14,167 nucleotides of DNA from UBA5862 sp002408105 (GCA_034189125.1 JAXHVB010000015.1:1-14167); one strand, 5' to 3'. Counted from the first letter of the stretch, positions 1-7,413 are shown. The notes: generated by a model not told the origin, from the letters alone. Numbers and translations: made by a program.

Positions 1-905
1 CTTAAGGCGATCGCGCAGTTTTTATCCTGAATATTTTCTAAAATAATTGCAAATTTATCTTCGCCAAAGTGAGTCAGACAAATATCTTTATCGACTGCTA
101 AAATTTCAGATTTTAATCTTTCGCTGACCATCTTTAATAAATTATCCCCTGCTTGGCGACCCAGAGAGTCATTAATTATTTTAAATCGATTACAATCTAA
201 GATAATTACTGCCAGCTTTTCTTTAACCTGAGATTCTAAATATAAGATATTTTTTAATTTTTCAATCAGCCATAGTCGATTAGGTAATCCCGTCAAAGAG
301 TTATTCCAAGCTAAATACTCTAGTTTTTTTTGAATTTGCTGTCTTTCTTTTATTTCTAACCTTAATTGAGATGTTCTTTCGATAACTCTTTGTTCTAATT
401 CACTGTTTAGTTGTCTAATTTCTTTTTCGGCTGCGATGCGACTGTGAATTTCTATTTCCAGAAGCTGATTTTTTTGCATCAGTTGCTTTCTTAGATTTTG
501 TAAATTTAACTGATTACTAACCCTAGAAAGTACTTCAGGAATTTGAAACGGTTTACTAATATAGTCTACCGCTCCTGCTTCAAATGCTCTAACTTTATCA
601 AAAATTGCATCTAAAGCACTGACAAAAATAATTGGAATATCTTTGGTTGAATCTGATGCCTTAAGCTGTTTGCAAACTTCAAATCCATCCATATCTGGCA
701 TATTTATGTCGAGTAAAATCAGATCTGGAAGTTTAGCTTTAATAGTTAGCAATGCCATCGAACCATTGACAGCACAACGGACTTTATACCCCTCTTTAAT
801 TAAAGTTTTTGATAACAAACGTAAATTATCGGGAGTATCATCTACAATTAAAATATTATTAACAGATAAAGCAGATTTGTTGCTAGCTAAGGTCGCGTTT
901 TCCAT
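1..905 (-). CDS. Response regulator with coiled coil and degenerate GGDEF domain (C-terminus beyond window)
   Basis: The frame is open from an ATG at 905-903 to the window edge (301 codons). Residues about 15-130 form a receiver domain: acidic pair D22/D23, phosphoacceptor D66 in LLDINMPDMDG, S96 and K118 in SKPF. A charged coiled coil (about 133-195) leads into a GGDEF domain with SLTGLPNR at 203-210 and a typical DCNRFKIINDSLG stretch. The active-site motif is HFGEDKF (279-285): GGDEF has become GEDKF, so the metal/catalytic Glu is Lys, and no RxxD inhibitory site lies upstream. Diguanylate cyclase activity is therefore doubtful; it may be a regulatory domain, often followed by EAL in such proteins, but that part is outside. 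Codon use is strongly A/T-ending and cyanobacterial in feel, unlike every gene from 1,125 on. No clear ribosome site precedes the ATG. Confidence 0.85.
   Translation of the reverse strand, partial: MENATLASNKSALSVNNILIVDDTPDNLRLLSKTLIKEGYKVRCAVNGSMALLTIKAKLPDLILLDINMPDMDGFEVCKQLKASDSTKDIPIIFVSALDAIFDKVRAFEAGAVDYISKPFQIPEVLSRVSNQLNLQNLRKQLMQKNQLLEIEIHSRIAAEKEIRQLNSELEQRVIERTSQLRLEIKERQQIQKKLEYLAWNNSLTGLPNRLWLIEKLKNILYLESQVKEKLAVIILDCNRFKIINDSLGRQAGDNLLKMVSERLKSEILAVDKDICLTHFGEDKFAIILENIQDKNCAIAL
5..15. repeat. HIP1-type palindrome GCGATCGC
   Basis: The octamer GCGATCGC occupies 7-14, preceded by G, inside the coding region of the leftward response regulator. This highly iterated palindrome is characteristic of many cyanobacterial genomes. 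One copy alone is weak evidence, but it agrees with the AT-rich codon use around it. Confidence 0.5.
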
Positions 906-1113
906 TCTGATATCACTTAGGCTTTAGATAGATAGATAAAAATTAGATATTGTGAATTGCTCAAATATATAATTTATTGATAACATCTTCATATCTTGGC
1001 AAGGTGTGATCCACAGCAGCTTTCAAATTGCTTAAGTATAAAATTGAGCTAAAAATTATTTTAGTTATCAATTAAACTAAGTGTAAATACATAGAAAAAT
1101 ATTTTTATATAGA
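906..1113. other. AT-rich non-coding stretch ending at the probable chimeric join
   Basis: These 208 bases separate the leftward cyanobacterial-type gene from the rightward GC-rich gene. They hold a short tetranucleotide run, TAGA three times plus TA, at 925-938, and otherwise low-complexity A/T sequence. In frame with the following gene a TAA lies at 1084-1086 and no ATG or GTG follows, only TTG at 1114. I found no convincing promoter on either strand. The stretch fits the 5' flank of the cyanobacterial gene, not the upstream region of the PAS gene. Confidence 0.6.
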
Positions 1114-3939
1114 TTGAAAGAAATAGAAATCGAAGGTCAAGTAGCCCATGAGCTGCTGATCCCGGAGCCACACCGGGCCACGTTTGTGGCCCGCATGCAG
1201 GTCGAATTTGACAACCCCGGTGAGGACAAAGTGGTGGCGAGCCGGGCCGAAACCACTGCGGTGCGCAAAAACCAAGTGGAATTTGCTGCCGAGGTCACCA
1301 TCTTGCGCATCGCTGACCCACCCACGCTCGAATACTGCATCTTCGTGCGGGACCTGAGCGCCGCGAAGGCTGCAGCCAAATCCCTGGCTGAGAGCGAAGC
1401 GCGCTTTCGACAACTCTTTACCCAAAGCAAAGTGGCCACCGCCTTGGTGGATCCCATCGGGTTGGCCATTGTCGACGCAAACAAGGCGGCTGCAGAACTG
1501 TTCCACTGCGAACTGGACGCCCTTCTCAAATCCAAAGCCAGCCAGTTTACAGTGACGGGCGATGACGACACACGCGCCATGTTGGCGCGCGCCCTCGACG
1601 CATCCCGCACCCTGTATCTGCTGAAACTACAGCGCACGACCGGAGAGCTCTTTTACGCAGAGACCCACGCCACCGCCCTGACAGTTCAGGGCCGACCCCT
1701 GGTGCACCTGATGCTGCTGGATGTCAGTGACCGCATCGAAGCGCAGCGGGAGCAACGCATCGCCGCGATCGCCTTCGAATCCAACGAACCCATGCTGATC
1801 ACGGACCGGCATTTCAAGATTCTGCGGGTCAATGAGGCCTTCAGTCAGACCACAGGATACGCGTTGGACCAGGTCGCAGGGAGGATCCCGGATTTTTTAG
1901 TGCCGCAACAAGCGCCCCCAGAAACGACTCAGGCCATTTGGACGGGCATTGAGCGCAGTGGCACCTGGCAGGGGGAGATCGAACTGTGCCGACGCGACGG
2001 AACCGTCTTTCCCGTTTGGCTCTTGGTCCAAGGCGTCCAAGACTCCAAGGGACAAGCGTCTCATTTTGTCGGCCATTTTCAAGACATCGGACAGCTGAAA
2101 GCCCAGCAGGCGGTGATCAAGCGAACCGCATCCGAGGAGCGGTTGCTGTCGGCCTTACTGCAGTCCTCCTTTCAAGCCCTGGATCAATTCCTTGAGCGCA
2201 GTCTGGATGCCATCACTGGCGCCACCTGGCTCGACCTGGCACCGGAAGGGACGATTTTTCTGGTTCCAACAGAACGGCAAGCGAACAACACACAACTCCG
2301 ATTAATCACCGCAGCCCACCTGAATACTCCAGCCGAGCAGGTTTCCGGGATGCGGAGACGACTCACCGAAGCGCTGGCTGACGTCGACCCCCTGGAGACT
2401 TCCGCGACAACCGACCTGTCCCTTCCAGGCAAGGATGCCGCAACGCTGCTGCTGCCGATTCATAGCGGCGCACAGCTCCTCGGCATCCTTCAACTGCGGC
2501 GCAGCGTCCCGTCAGCAGCGCCACCGCGCGACGCGGAGTTCCTTCACCGCGTCAGCGAAATTCTTAGCCTCGGGATCGCACGCAAAACCGCCGAAGCCCG
2601 CATTGAATACCTTGCCTACCACGACTCACTGACCGGCCTGCCGAACCGTGCACTGTTGATCGACCGCGTTGAGAAAGCCCTGCACGCACACCAGCGCAAT
2701 GGCCAGTTCGGGGCTCTGTTGTTCGTGGACTTGAACCGCTTCAAGAACATCAATGACACCCTGGGCCACCGCACCGGCGATCGCTTGCTGGTCCAGGTGG
2801 CCATGCGCCTGCAAGACCAGCTGCGAGGGGAAGACACCATCGCCCGGATCGGTGGCGACGAATTTGTGGTTCTGCTTCCCACACTCGGAGACGACCACAC
2901 CCAGGCCGCGACGAGCGCAATGACGATCGCGAAAAAACTACAAAGCTGCTTGCACGCTCCCTTCCAGATTGAGGGGCACCCGTTGACGGCATCCTGGAGC
3001 GCTGGAATCACTGTATTTCCCGACGGGGACCAGGCCGCCGAAACCTTATTGATGCAAGCCGACACCGCCATGTACCGGGCAAAAGACAACCGGCGCGATT
3101 CCATCCAGTTTTTTCTGCCTGAGATGCAGGCAGCAGCTCGGCAGCGCATGGAGTTCGAGCGCGATCTGCGGCAGTCTCTGGCGCGCAACGAGCTGCACCT
3201 GGCTTACCAACCCCAATTCAATCAACACGGCGCGCTGGTGGGTGCGGAAGCGTTGCTGCGTTGGACGCGATCGGATGGACAGCCTGTGTCCCCCGCCGAG
3301 TTCATTCCAATCGCCGAAGAGACCGGATTGATCAGCGAAATCGGCGCCTGGGTCTTGCGCGAAGCCTGCCTGACAGCGGCAAGCGGCGTGCTTGGACCAG
3401 CGAGCCAGCACGTGGCGATCAACATCAGCCCACACCAGCTTCACCGCGCCGGCTTCGTCGATGAGGTCAAAGCCACCATTCGAGACACCGGGGTGAACCC
3501 CCGGTGCATCACGTTGGAGGTCACCGAGGGCTCATTGATCGACAACGTCAAACAAACGGTGGAGAAGATTTTTGCGCTGAAATCCGAAGGCATCCATTTT
3601 TCGATCGACGACTTCGGCACCGGCTATTCGAGCCTCAGCTACCTCAAGCAGCTGCCGCTCGACCAGCTCAAGATCGACCAATCCTTTGTTCGCGACCTCA
3701 CCGAAGACCCCAATGACGCCATGATCATCGAAGCAGTGATTTCAGTCGCGAAACATTTTGGCTTTGCGGTCGTTGCCGAAGGTGTGGAGACGCCAGCCCA
3801 ACTGGAACAACTGGTGCACAAGGGTTGTGATTTGTTTCAGGGGTACCTGTTCAGCAAGCCTGTACCGCCTGAGCACTTCAGGGTCTGGTACGAGAACGCA
3901 GGAGGGCGCGCCGAGGCGCGCCCTCAAGGTGGTGCATAA
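1114..3939 (+). CDS. PAS-PAS-PAS-GAF-GGDEF-EAL c-di-GMP signalling protein, N-terminus missing
   Basis: A cytoplasmic-type sensor joined to both c-di-GMP synthesis and breakdown domains. In order: the rear half of a PAS domain (about 1-80, with HELLIPEPHRATF), PAS 2 (about 92-210), PAS 3 (about 215-335), a GAF-like domain (about 343-495), GGDEF (about 500-670) and EAL (about 690-930). The GGDEF domain looks active: SLTGLPNR from 505, intact GGDEF at 580-584, and an RxxD inhibitory site (RGED, 571-574) five residues ahead. The EAL domain also keeps its signature (E712-A-L), the DDFGTGYSS metal motif (D832/D833) and EGVET (from 889). No transmembrane segment is visible in what remains. The TTG at 1114 is only the first possible codon after an in-frame stop; it has no ribosome site and lies in foreign-looking AT-rich DNA, so it is probably not the native start. 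The native protein should begin with the missing half of PAS 1 and perhaps more. Which of the two activities dominates cannot be read. Confidence 0.9.
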   Translation: MKEIEIEGQVAHELLIPEPHRATFVARMQVEFDNPGEDKVVASRAETTAVRKNQVEFAAEVTILRIADPPTLEYCIFVRDLSAAKAAAKSLAESEARFRQLFTQSKVATALVDPIGLAIVDANKAAAELFHCELDALLKSKASQFTVTGDDDTRAMLARALDASRTLYLLKLQRTTGELFYAETHATALTVQGRPLVHLMLLDVSDRIEAQREQRIAAIAFESNEPMLITDRHFKILRVNEAFSQTTGYALDQVAGRIPDFLVPQQAPPETTQAIWTGIERSGTWQGEIELCRRDGTVFPVWLLVQGVQDSKGQASHFVGHFQDIGQLKAQQAVIKRTASEERLLSALLQSSFQALDQFLERSLDAITGATWLDLAPEGTIFLVPTERQANNTQLRLITAAHLNTPAEQVSGMRRRLTEALADVDPLETSATTDLSLPGKDAATLLLPIHSGAQLLGILQLRRSVPSAAPPRDAEFLHRVSEILSLGIARKTAEARIEYLAYHDSLTGLPNRALLIDRVEKALHAHQRNGQFGALLFVDLNRFKNINDTLGHRTGDRLLVQVAMRLQDQLRGEDTIARIGGDEFVVLLPTLGDDHTQAATSAMTIAKKLQSCLHAPFQIEGHPLTASWSAGITVFPDGDQAAETLLMQADTAMYRAKDNRRDSIQFFLPEMQAAARQRMEFERDLRQSLARNELHLAYQPQFNQHGALVGAEALLRWTRSDGQPVSPAEFIPIAEETGLISEIGAWVLREACLTAASGVLGPASQHVAINISPHQLHRAGFVDEVKATIRDTGVNPRCITLEVTEGSLIDNVKQTVEKIFALKSEGIHFSIDDFGTGYSSLSYLKQLPLDQLKIDQSFVRDLTEDPNDAMIIEAVISVAKHFGFAVVAEGVETPAQLEQLVHKGCDLFQGYLFSKPVPPEHFRVWYENAGGRAEARPQGGA
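3902..3925. terminator. GC-rich hairpin at convergent gene ends
   Basis: A perfect 10-bp inverted repeat (GAGGGCGCGC / GCGCGCCCTC) around a CGAG loop lies inside the last codons of the PAS-GGDEF-EAL gene, 12 bases before its stop. The leftward DUF35 gene ends 15 bases beyond that stop. The hairpin could stop or stabilise transcripts from both sides. Neither strand shows a T-run after it, so it is not a standard intrinsic terminator. Confidence 0.4.
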
Positions 3940-3954
3940 CGCCTCGGGTGGCCG

Positions 3955-4395
3955 TTACTTGAGGCGCCACTGGGCCAGCGTGAAAGGATGCTCGCCATCT
4001 GGGTGGTCTTCGAACACCACTTCAACCCGGGCCCCGATGGGCACGTCCTGATTGGGGTCGCCCAACAGATTGCCCACCATGCGGATGTCGTCTGCGCCCG
4101 GCAATTGCACCAACACGACCAGGTAGGGAGTGGCTTCTTTGAGGGCCGGGTGCACCGGATGCCAGATCTTCTGGTAGCTGTAGAGCACAGCCTCGCCTTT
4201 CACCTCGCTCCAGCCGAGGTCAAGGGAGTTGCAGTGGTGGCAAATCCACTCTGGCCCCCACTGGTGGCGGTGGCAGGAATTGCAGCGTTGGACAATGAGT
4301 TGGTGAGCACGCAAGCCTTCCCAATAGGGTGCATCGAGCCCATCGTTGGCGGCCACCGGCGCCGGCAATCCCGACGGCAAATAAAATTCGCTCAT
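3955..4395 (-). CDS. Zn-ribbon/OB-fold (DUF35) partner of thiolase-like protein
   Basis: A 146-residue protein of the DUF35 type, which binds acyl-CoA and pairs with thiolase-fold proteins. The N-terminal Zn-ribbon shows C38xxC41 and C52xxC55 (QRCNSCHR, WICHHCNS); the rest is a beta-rich OB-fold with GEAVLYSYQ and TPYLVVLVQL. The size is normal for stand-alone DUF35 proteins. The ATG overlaps the stop of the preceding thiolase-like gene by one base (TAATG), and a strong GAGGAGG ribosome site lies inside that gene's end, so the two are translationally coupled. In the steroid aldolase Ltp2 a DUF35 domain is required for stable activity; by analogy this is the partner of the 4395-5579 product. 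It is the last gene of the leftward operon. Confidence 0.88.
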   Translation of the reverse strand: MSEFYLPSGLPAPVAANDGLDAPYWEGLRAHQLIVQRCNSCHRHQWGPEWICHHCNSLDLGWSEVKGEAVLYSYQKIWHPVHPALKEATPYLVVLVQLPGADDIRMVGNLLGDPNQDVPIGARVEVVFEDHPDGEHPFTLAQWRLK

Positions 4396-5579
4396 TAGAG
4401 AACCTCCTCAGTCCCATAGATGCAGGTACTTACCGGGGAAACCATGGGGCCCGCCGCAGCCAGTGCCACCTTGGCGTCCGCCACCTGATTCACTGACTCA
4501 CCTCGGAGTTGGCGCACTGCCTCGACCTGCAGGCCCATGCCGTGTACATAGCACTCAGCAAGGTTGCCTCCGCTGGTATTCAGCGGGAACTTACCGCTCG
4601 GTGCCAACAAGTTTTCGAGTTGGAAAAAGTCGTTCGCTTGCTCCGCAGAACAGATGCCGTGCTCAATCATGGTCATGAGCACACCCCCGGTGAAGTTTTC
4701 GTACACCTGAGCCACATCAATGTCACTTGGCTTGACCCGCGCCTGCTCATAGAGGTGTGGCACCAGGGTGGTGAAGTTCGATGAGCCGTAATCTGTCGCG
4801 TTGTGGGCACCTGCACCCGCGCGGTGCCCCGAACCTTGGGCTGCACCCAGCAAATAGACCGGTTGCTTGGCCAGGTCCTTCGCGCGCTCGGCACTGACCA
4901 AGACCATGGCCGCAGCGCCGTCGTTTTCCATGCAGCAGTCGTACAGGTGAAAGTGGGGTTCGATGATCCAGCGTGAGCTGTCGTACTTTTCCTCGGTGAG
5001 TGGACGGCCATACATCACAGCGCGGGGGTTGTTTTGCGCGTGGTGGTAAGACGCCATCGAAATGGCCCGCAGGGTCTCGCCGTCGATTTCGTGGTCATGC
5101 ATGAAGCGCACAACTTTCATGGCAAACATCTGTGCCGGCGACATCAGCCCATAGGGCACCGACAGGGCACGGTCACCCTGAACATGGGGCACCGGCGCGC
5201 CCTGTCCAAAGCGGCCGAACTGCCCTTGGGCCAGGGCGCGGTACACCACCACGACGTCAGCGTATCCGGCATGGATCGACGCCGCCGCGTTTCCGATCGC
5301 GCCTGCCGTGCCTCCGCCGCCACCGCCCCACTGCATGACCGACAGGCGCAATTCGGGAACTCCAAGCGCCGCGGCAAGGCGTGTTGGATCGTTGCGGTCA
5401 TCACTGAATGAGCAGAATCCGTCGATCTCCTTGGGAGAGATCCCCGCGTCTTCACAGGCCGCCAGTATGGCGTGTAGACCCAGTTTGATTTCCGGCTCGG
5501 GGGACTGTCCACGCTTGTAGTAGGCGCTCTCGCCCACTCCAGCGACAGCCACCTGGCCACGCACCGTGCGTTCAGTCAT
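4395..5579 (-). CDS. Thiolase-fold protein, Ltp2-type aldolase candidate
   Basis: A 394-residue member of the thiolase-like/SCP-x family, full length. The usual thiolase catalytic set is absent. The nucleophile loop reads QWGGGGGGTAG (83-93) with no Cys, the GHP histidine position is Y344 (AECYVHGMG), and no C-terminal CxGGG loop is seen. Y293 (QVYENF) and Y344 fall almost exactly where the steroid side-chain aldolase Ltp2 has its two active-site tyrosines (294 and 344 as I recall them). LYDCCMENDGAAAMVL (212-227) and NTSGG (334-338) are family motifs. I infer retro-aldol cleavage of a 3-hydroxyacyl-CoA type substrate rather than thiolysis. The ATG at 5579 has a good AGAGGA site 6-7 bases ahead. 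It is coupled by a TAATG overlap to the DUF35 gene after it. A non-catalytic scaffold role is the alternative. Confidence 0.87.
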   Translation of the reverse strand: MTERTVRGQVAVAGVGESAYYKRGQSPEPEIKLGLHAILAACEDAGISPKEIDGFCSFSDDRNDPTRLAAALGVPELRLSVMQWGGGGGGTAGAIGNAAASIHAGYADVVVVYRALAQGQFGRFGQGAPVPHVQGDRALSVPYGLMSPAQMFAMKVVRFMHDHEIDGETLRAISMASYHHAQNNPRAVMYGRPLTEEKYDSSRWIIEPHFHLYDCCMENDGAAAMVLVSAERAKDLAKQPVYLLGAAQGSGHRAGAGAHNATDYGSSNFTTLVPHLYEQARVKPSDIDVAQVYENFTGGVLMTMIEHGICSAEQANDFFQLENLLAPSGKFPLNTSGGNLAECYVHGMGLQVEAVRQLRGESVNQVADAKVALAAAGPMVSPVSTCIYGTEEVL

Positions 5580-5660
5580 GGCGATTCCTCTTGCTGCTTA
5601 GTTGTAGTTGTTGTTCGTTATTGCCGTTGGGCAGGTTGAAGCGCCCTTGCGGCGCAAGGA
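5580..5660 (-). other. Intercistronic spacer with a small hairpin
   Basis: An 81-base spacer between the two thiolase/DUF35 pairs. Immediately after the upstream stop, a perfect 6-bp stem (CCTTGC / GCAAGG, three-base loop, 5645-5659) can form in the mRNA. No T-run follows, so read-through is expected. It could mark an RNA processing or stability boundary between the pairs. The rest of the spacer is rich in short AAC repeats on the transcribed strand and ends with the ribosome site of the next gene. Confidence 0.4.
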
Positions 5661-6086
5661 TCAGGGTGTATCGACCGGTCGACACACAGGCAGGAGAAAT
5701 CCGTCCTCCTGTCGCTCAAAACCCAACTCCAGGGGCAGGCCAAGCCGAAGCGCGTCCAGTGGTAGACCGCGGAGCATGCTGACCATTCGGACCCCTTCTT
5801 CCAGTTCGATCACCACCGCAGCGTAGGGGGTCTCTGAAGCGAATCCAGGGTGCATCGGCTGGTGCACAATGGTCCAGGAAAACAGGCTGCCCTTGCCCGT
5901 TGAAATCGCCCACTCCCACTGCATGGATCCACAGTGGGCACACTGATAGCGCGGCAGGTGGCGCCAAGCCCCGCATCCGGTGCAACGCTGGATGTGCAGC
6001 CAACCGGTCTGACAAAGCTCCCAGAACTGCTGATTCAGTGGCTCCTCTGGTTGCGGGCGGGGGCGTGGAACGGGCGCGATGTCCAT
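5661..6086 (-). CDS. Second Zn-ribbon/OB-fold (DUF35) protein
   Basis: A 141-residue DUF35 protein. The N-terminus is proline-rich (PVPRPRPQPEEP), then a helix (NQQFWELC) and the Zn-ribbon with C35xxC38 and C49xxC52 (QRCTGCGA, YQCAHCGS). The OB-fold follows with KGSLFSWTIVHQPMHP and TPYAAVVIELEEGVRM. It starts 10 bases after the stop of the thiolase-like gene 6097-7263 and is presumably its partner. It shares the architecture of the 3955-4395 protein but little linear identity, so the two pairs diverged long ago or were acquired separately. Confidence 0.87.
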   Translation of the reverse strand: MDIAPVPRPRPQPEEPLNQQFWELCQTGWLHIQRCTGCGAWRHLPRYQCAHCGSMQWEWAISTGKGSLFSWTIVHQPMHPGFASETPYAAVVIELEEGVRMVSMLRGLPLDALRLGLPLELGFERQEDGFLLPVCRPVDTP

Positions 6087-6096
6087 GGGCTTGGCG

Positions 6097-7263
6097 TTAC
6101 CTCCGTAGAATCAAAATGCTGCCATCGCCAAGGTCACCCCAACCTGTCACCAAGCCCAATTCGGCACCTGGGACCTGGACCTCCCCAGCGTCCCCACGCA
6201 ACTGGCGGACCGCTTCACACACATGGTTGAGGCCCCAGACATGGGCCTGGCTGAGCAAGCCACCGTGGGTGTTCAGGGGATAGCGCCCACCCATTTCGAT
6301 TTGCCCATCCTTGAGCCAGTCGTAGGCGCCACCGGGCTCAAAGTAGCCCATGGCCTCCAGCTGCAGCAGGACCACGTAGGTGAAGCAGTCGTACACCTGC
6401 AGAAAGTCGACGTCTTCGGGACGAATACCGGCCATGGCAAAAGCATGGGGGGCAGCGAAACTGAGACCAATGCGGAACAGGTCCGGTCGCGAGGGGATGT
6501 CGTCCGCCGGGTAGGGGTGTCCTTCGGCGGCTCCTTGAATCACCACCGGCCGATGCGGCAGGTCGCGCGCTTCGTCAATGCGGCTGACCACCACAGCCGC
6601 GGCGCCGTCGGTTTCCAGGCAGCAATCAAACAGCCGAAAGGGTTCAGCGATCCAGCGCGCCGACAGGTACTCATCCATGTCAAGCGGCCGTCCTCGCATC
6701 AATGCCCGTTCGTTGAACTGGGCGTGTTTGCGCGCGGCCAGCGCGATGTGGCCCGTGGCCTCGGGCGGGGTGGCGTACAGCTGTTGATGGCGGGTGGCCA
6801 ACCAGGCGTACATTTGAACGGGAGCGGTCACTCCATACGGGAGGTAAAAGTCACGCATCGTGGCCATCAGCACGTTCAGGCCAACCGGGCGCCCCGGGGG
6901 TTGCCCCGGCTTGGGGCGCAAGGCGGTGTAGCCTTTCCACCCCAGCGGAATCAGGACATGCCTGGCAAGACCCGCTGCAATGGCCGAGGCTGCATGGCCA
7001 ACCGCAGCCGTGGGGCTCGCCCCGCCCATGTTCACCGTGGCTGCGAACCGCAGGTCGGGAATGCCCAGATTGGCAGCCAGCTCCTCGGCATGTGTGTAGA
7101 TGGGTGGCGGAATCACCCCATCGATTTGCGACGGCTTGAGGCCAGCGTCCGCAATTGCGCGGTTGGCGGCATCCAGCATCAACTCGATTTCAGTGCGCGA
7201 CGAACCCTTGACGTACTCGGTCTCGCCGATGCCGACGATTGCCGCGCGCTCGGACAACCCCAT
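6097..7263 (-). CDS. Thiolase-fold protein, acetyl-CoA acetyltransferase-like, no nucleophilic Cys
   Basis: A 388-residue thiolase-like/SCP-x family protein and the first gene of the leftward operon. The nucleophile loop is VNMGGASPTAA (77-87), so Cys is replaced by Gly or nearby small residues. Unlike its neighbour it keeps the histidine of the GHP position (H341 in SQAHVWG). Y291 (QVYDCF) matches the first Ltp2-type tyrosine. LFDCCLETDGAAAVVV (211-226) and NTHGG (331-335) are family motifs. The C-terminus ends TGWGDLGDGSILIL where thiolases carry a second Cys. Function is open: an aldolase with a Tyr/His pair, a decarboxylative or hydrolytic C-C cleaving enzyme, or a structural subunit. The ATG at 7263 has AGGAAG 7-8 bases upstream, preceded by an A-rich leader. 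Confidence 0.87.
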   Translation of the reverse strand: MGLSERAAIVGIGETEYVKGSSRTEIELMLDAANRAIADAGLKPSQIDGVIPPPIYTHAEELAANLGIPDLRFAATVNMGGASPTAAVGHAASAIAAGLARHVLIPLGWKGYTALRPKPGQPPGRPVGLNVLMATMRDFYLPYGVTAPVQMYAWLATRHQQLYATPPEATGHIALAARKHAQFNERALMRGRPLDMDEYLSARWIAEPFRLFDCCLETDGAAAVVVSRIDEARDLPHRPVVIQGAAEGHPYPADDIPSRPDLFRIGLSFAAPHAFAMAGIRPEDVDFLQVYDCFTYVVLLQLEAMGYFEPGGAYDWLKDGQIEMGGRYPLNTHGGLLSQAHVWGLNHVCEAVRQLRGDAGEVQVPGAELGLVTGWGDLGDGSILILRR

Positions 7264-7353
7264 CGCAAACTTCCTGTTTTATTCTGTTTTGTTTTTATTG
7301 TTGCTGTGCATTCCGGCGAGCCACCATGCCCGCCGCATTGAATCCTGAGCGCC

Positions 7354-7383
7354 AGTTAACACGCAGCCTACGCCAGGCGTCAA
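7354..7383 (-). promoter_or_regulatory. Candidate promoter and operator of the thiolase/DUF35 operon
   Basis: Read leftward, TTGACG (7383-7378) is followed after 18 bases by TTAACT (7359-7354), a good -35 with a poor -10. This would give a leader of roughly 85 bases before the ATG at 7263. A perfect palindrome ACGCC-A-GGCGT (7370-7380) overlaps the -35 and fills part of the spacer, where a repressor would act. No regulator gene lies in the window. Confidence 0.35.
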
Positions 7384-7413
7384 GGCAAGCTGCGCTGCGA
7401 GGGGAAGCCCAAA

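Noticed and set aside
643..927. Rightward open frame in the AT-rich part
   Set aside because: It is the antisense shadow of the receiver domain, whose catalytic residues are all in place on the other strand.
6223..7341. Long rightward open frame (372 codons) over the 6097-7263 gene
   Set aside because: It is antisense to a well-conserved thiolase-like gene, has no family motifs, and such frames are common opposite GC-rich genes.
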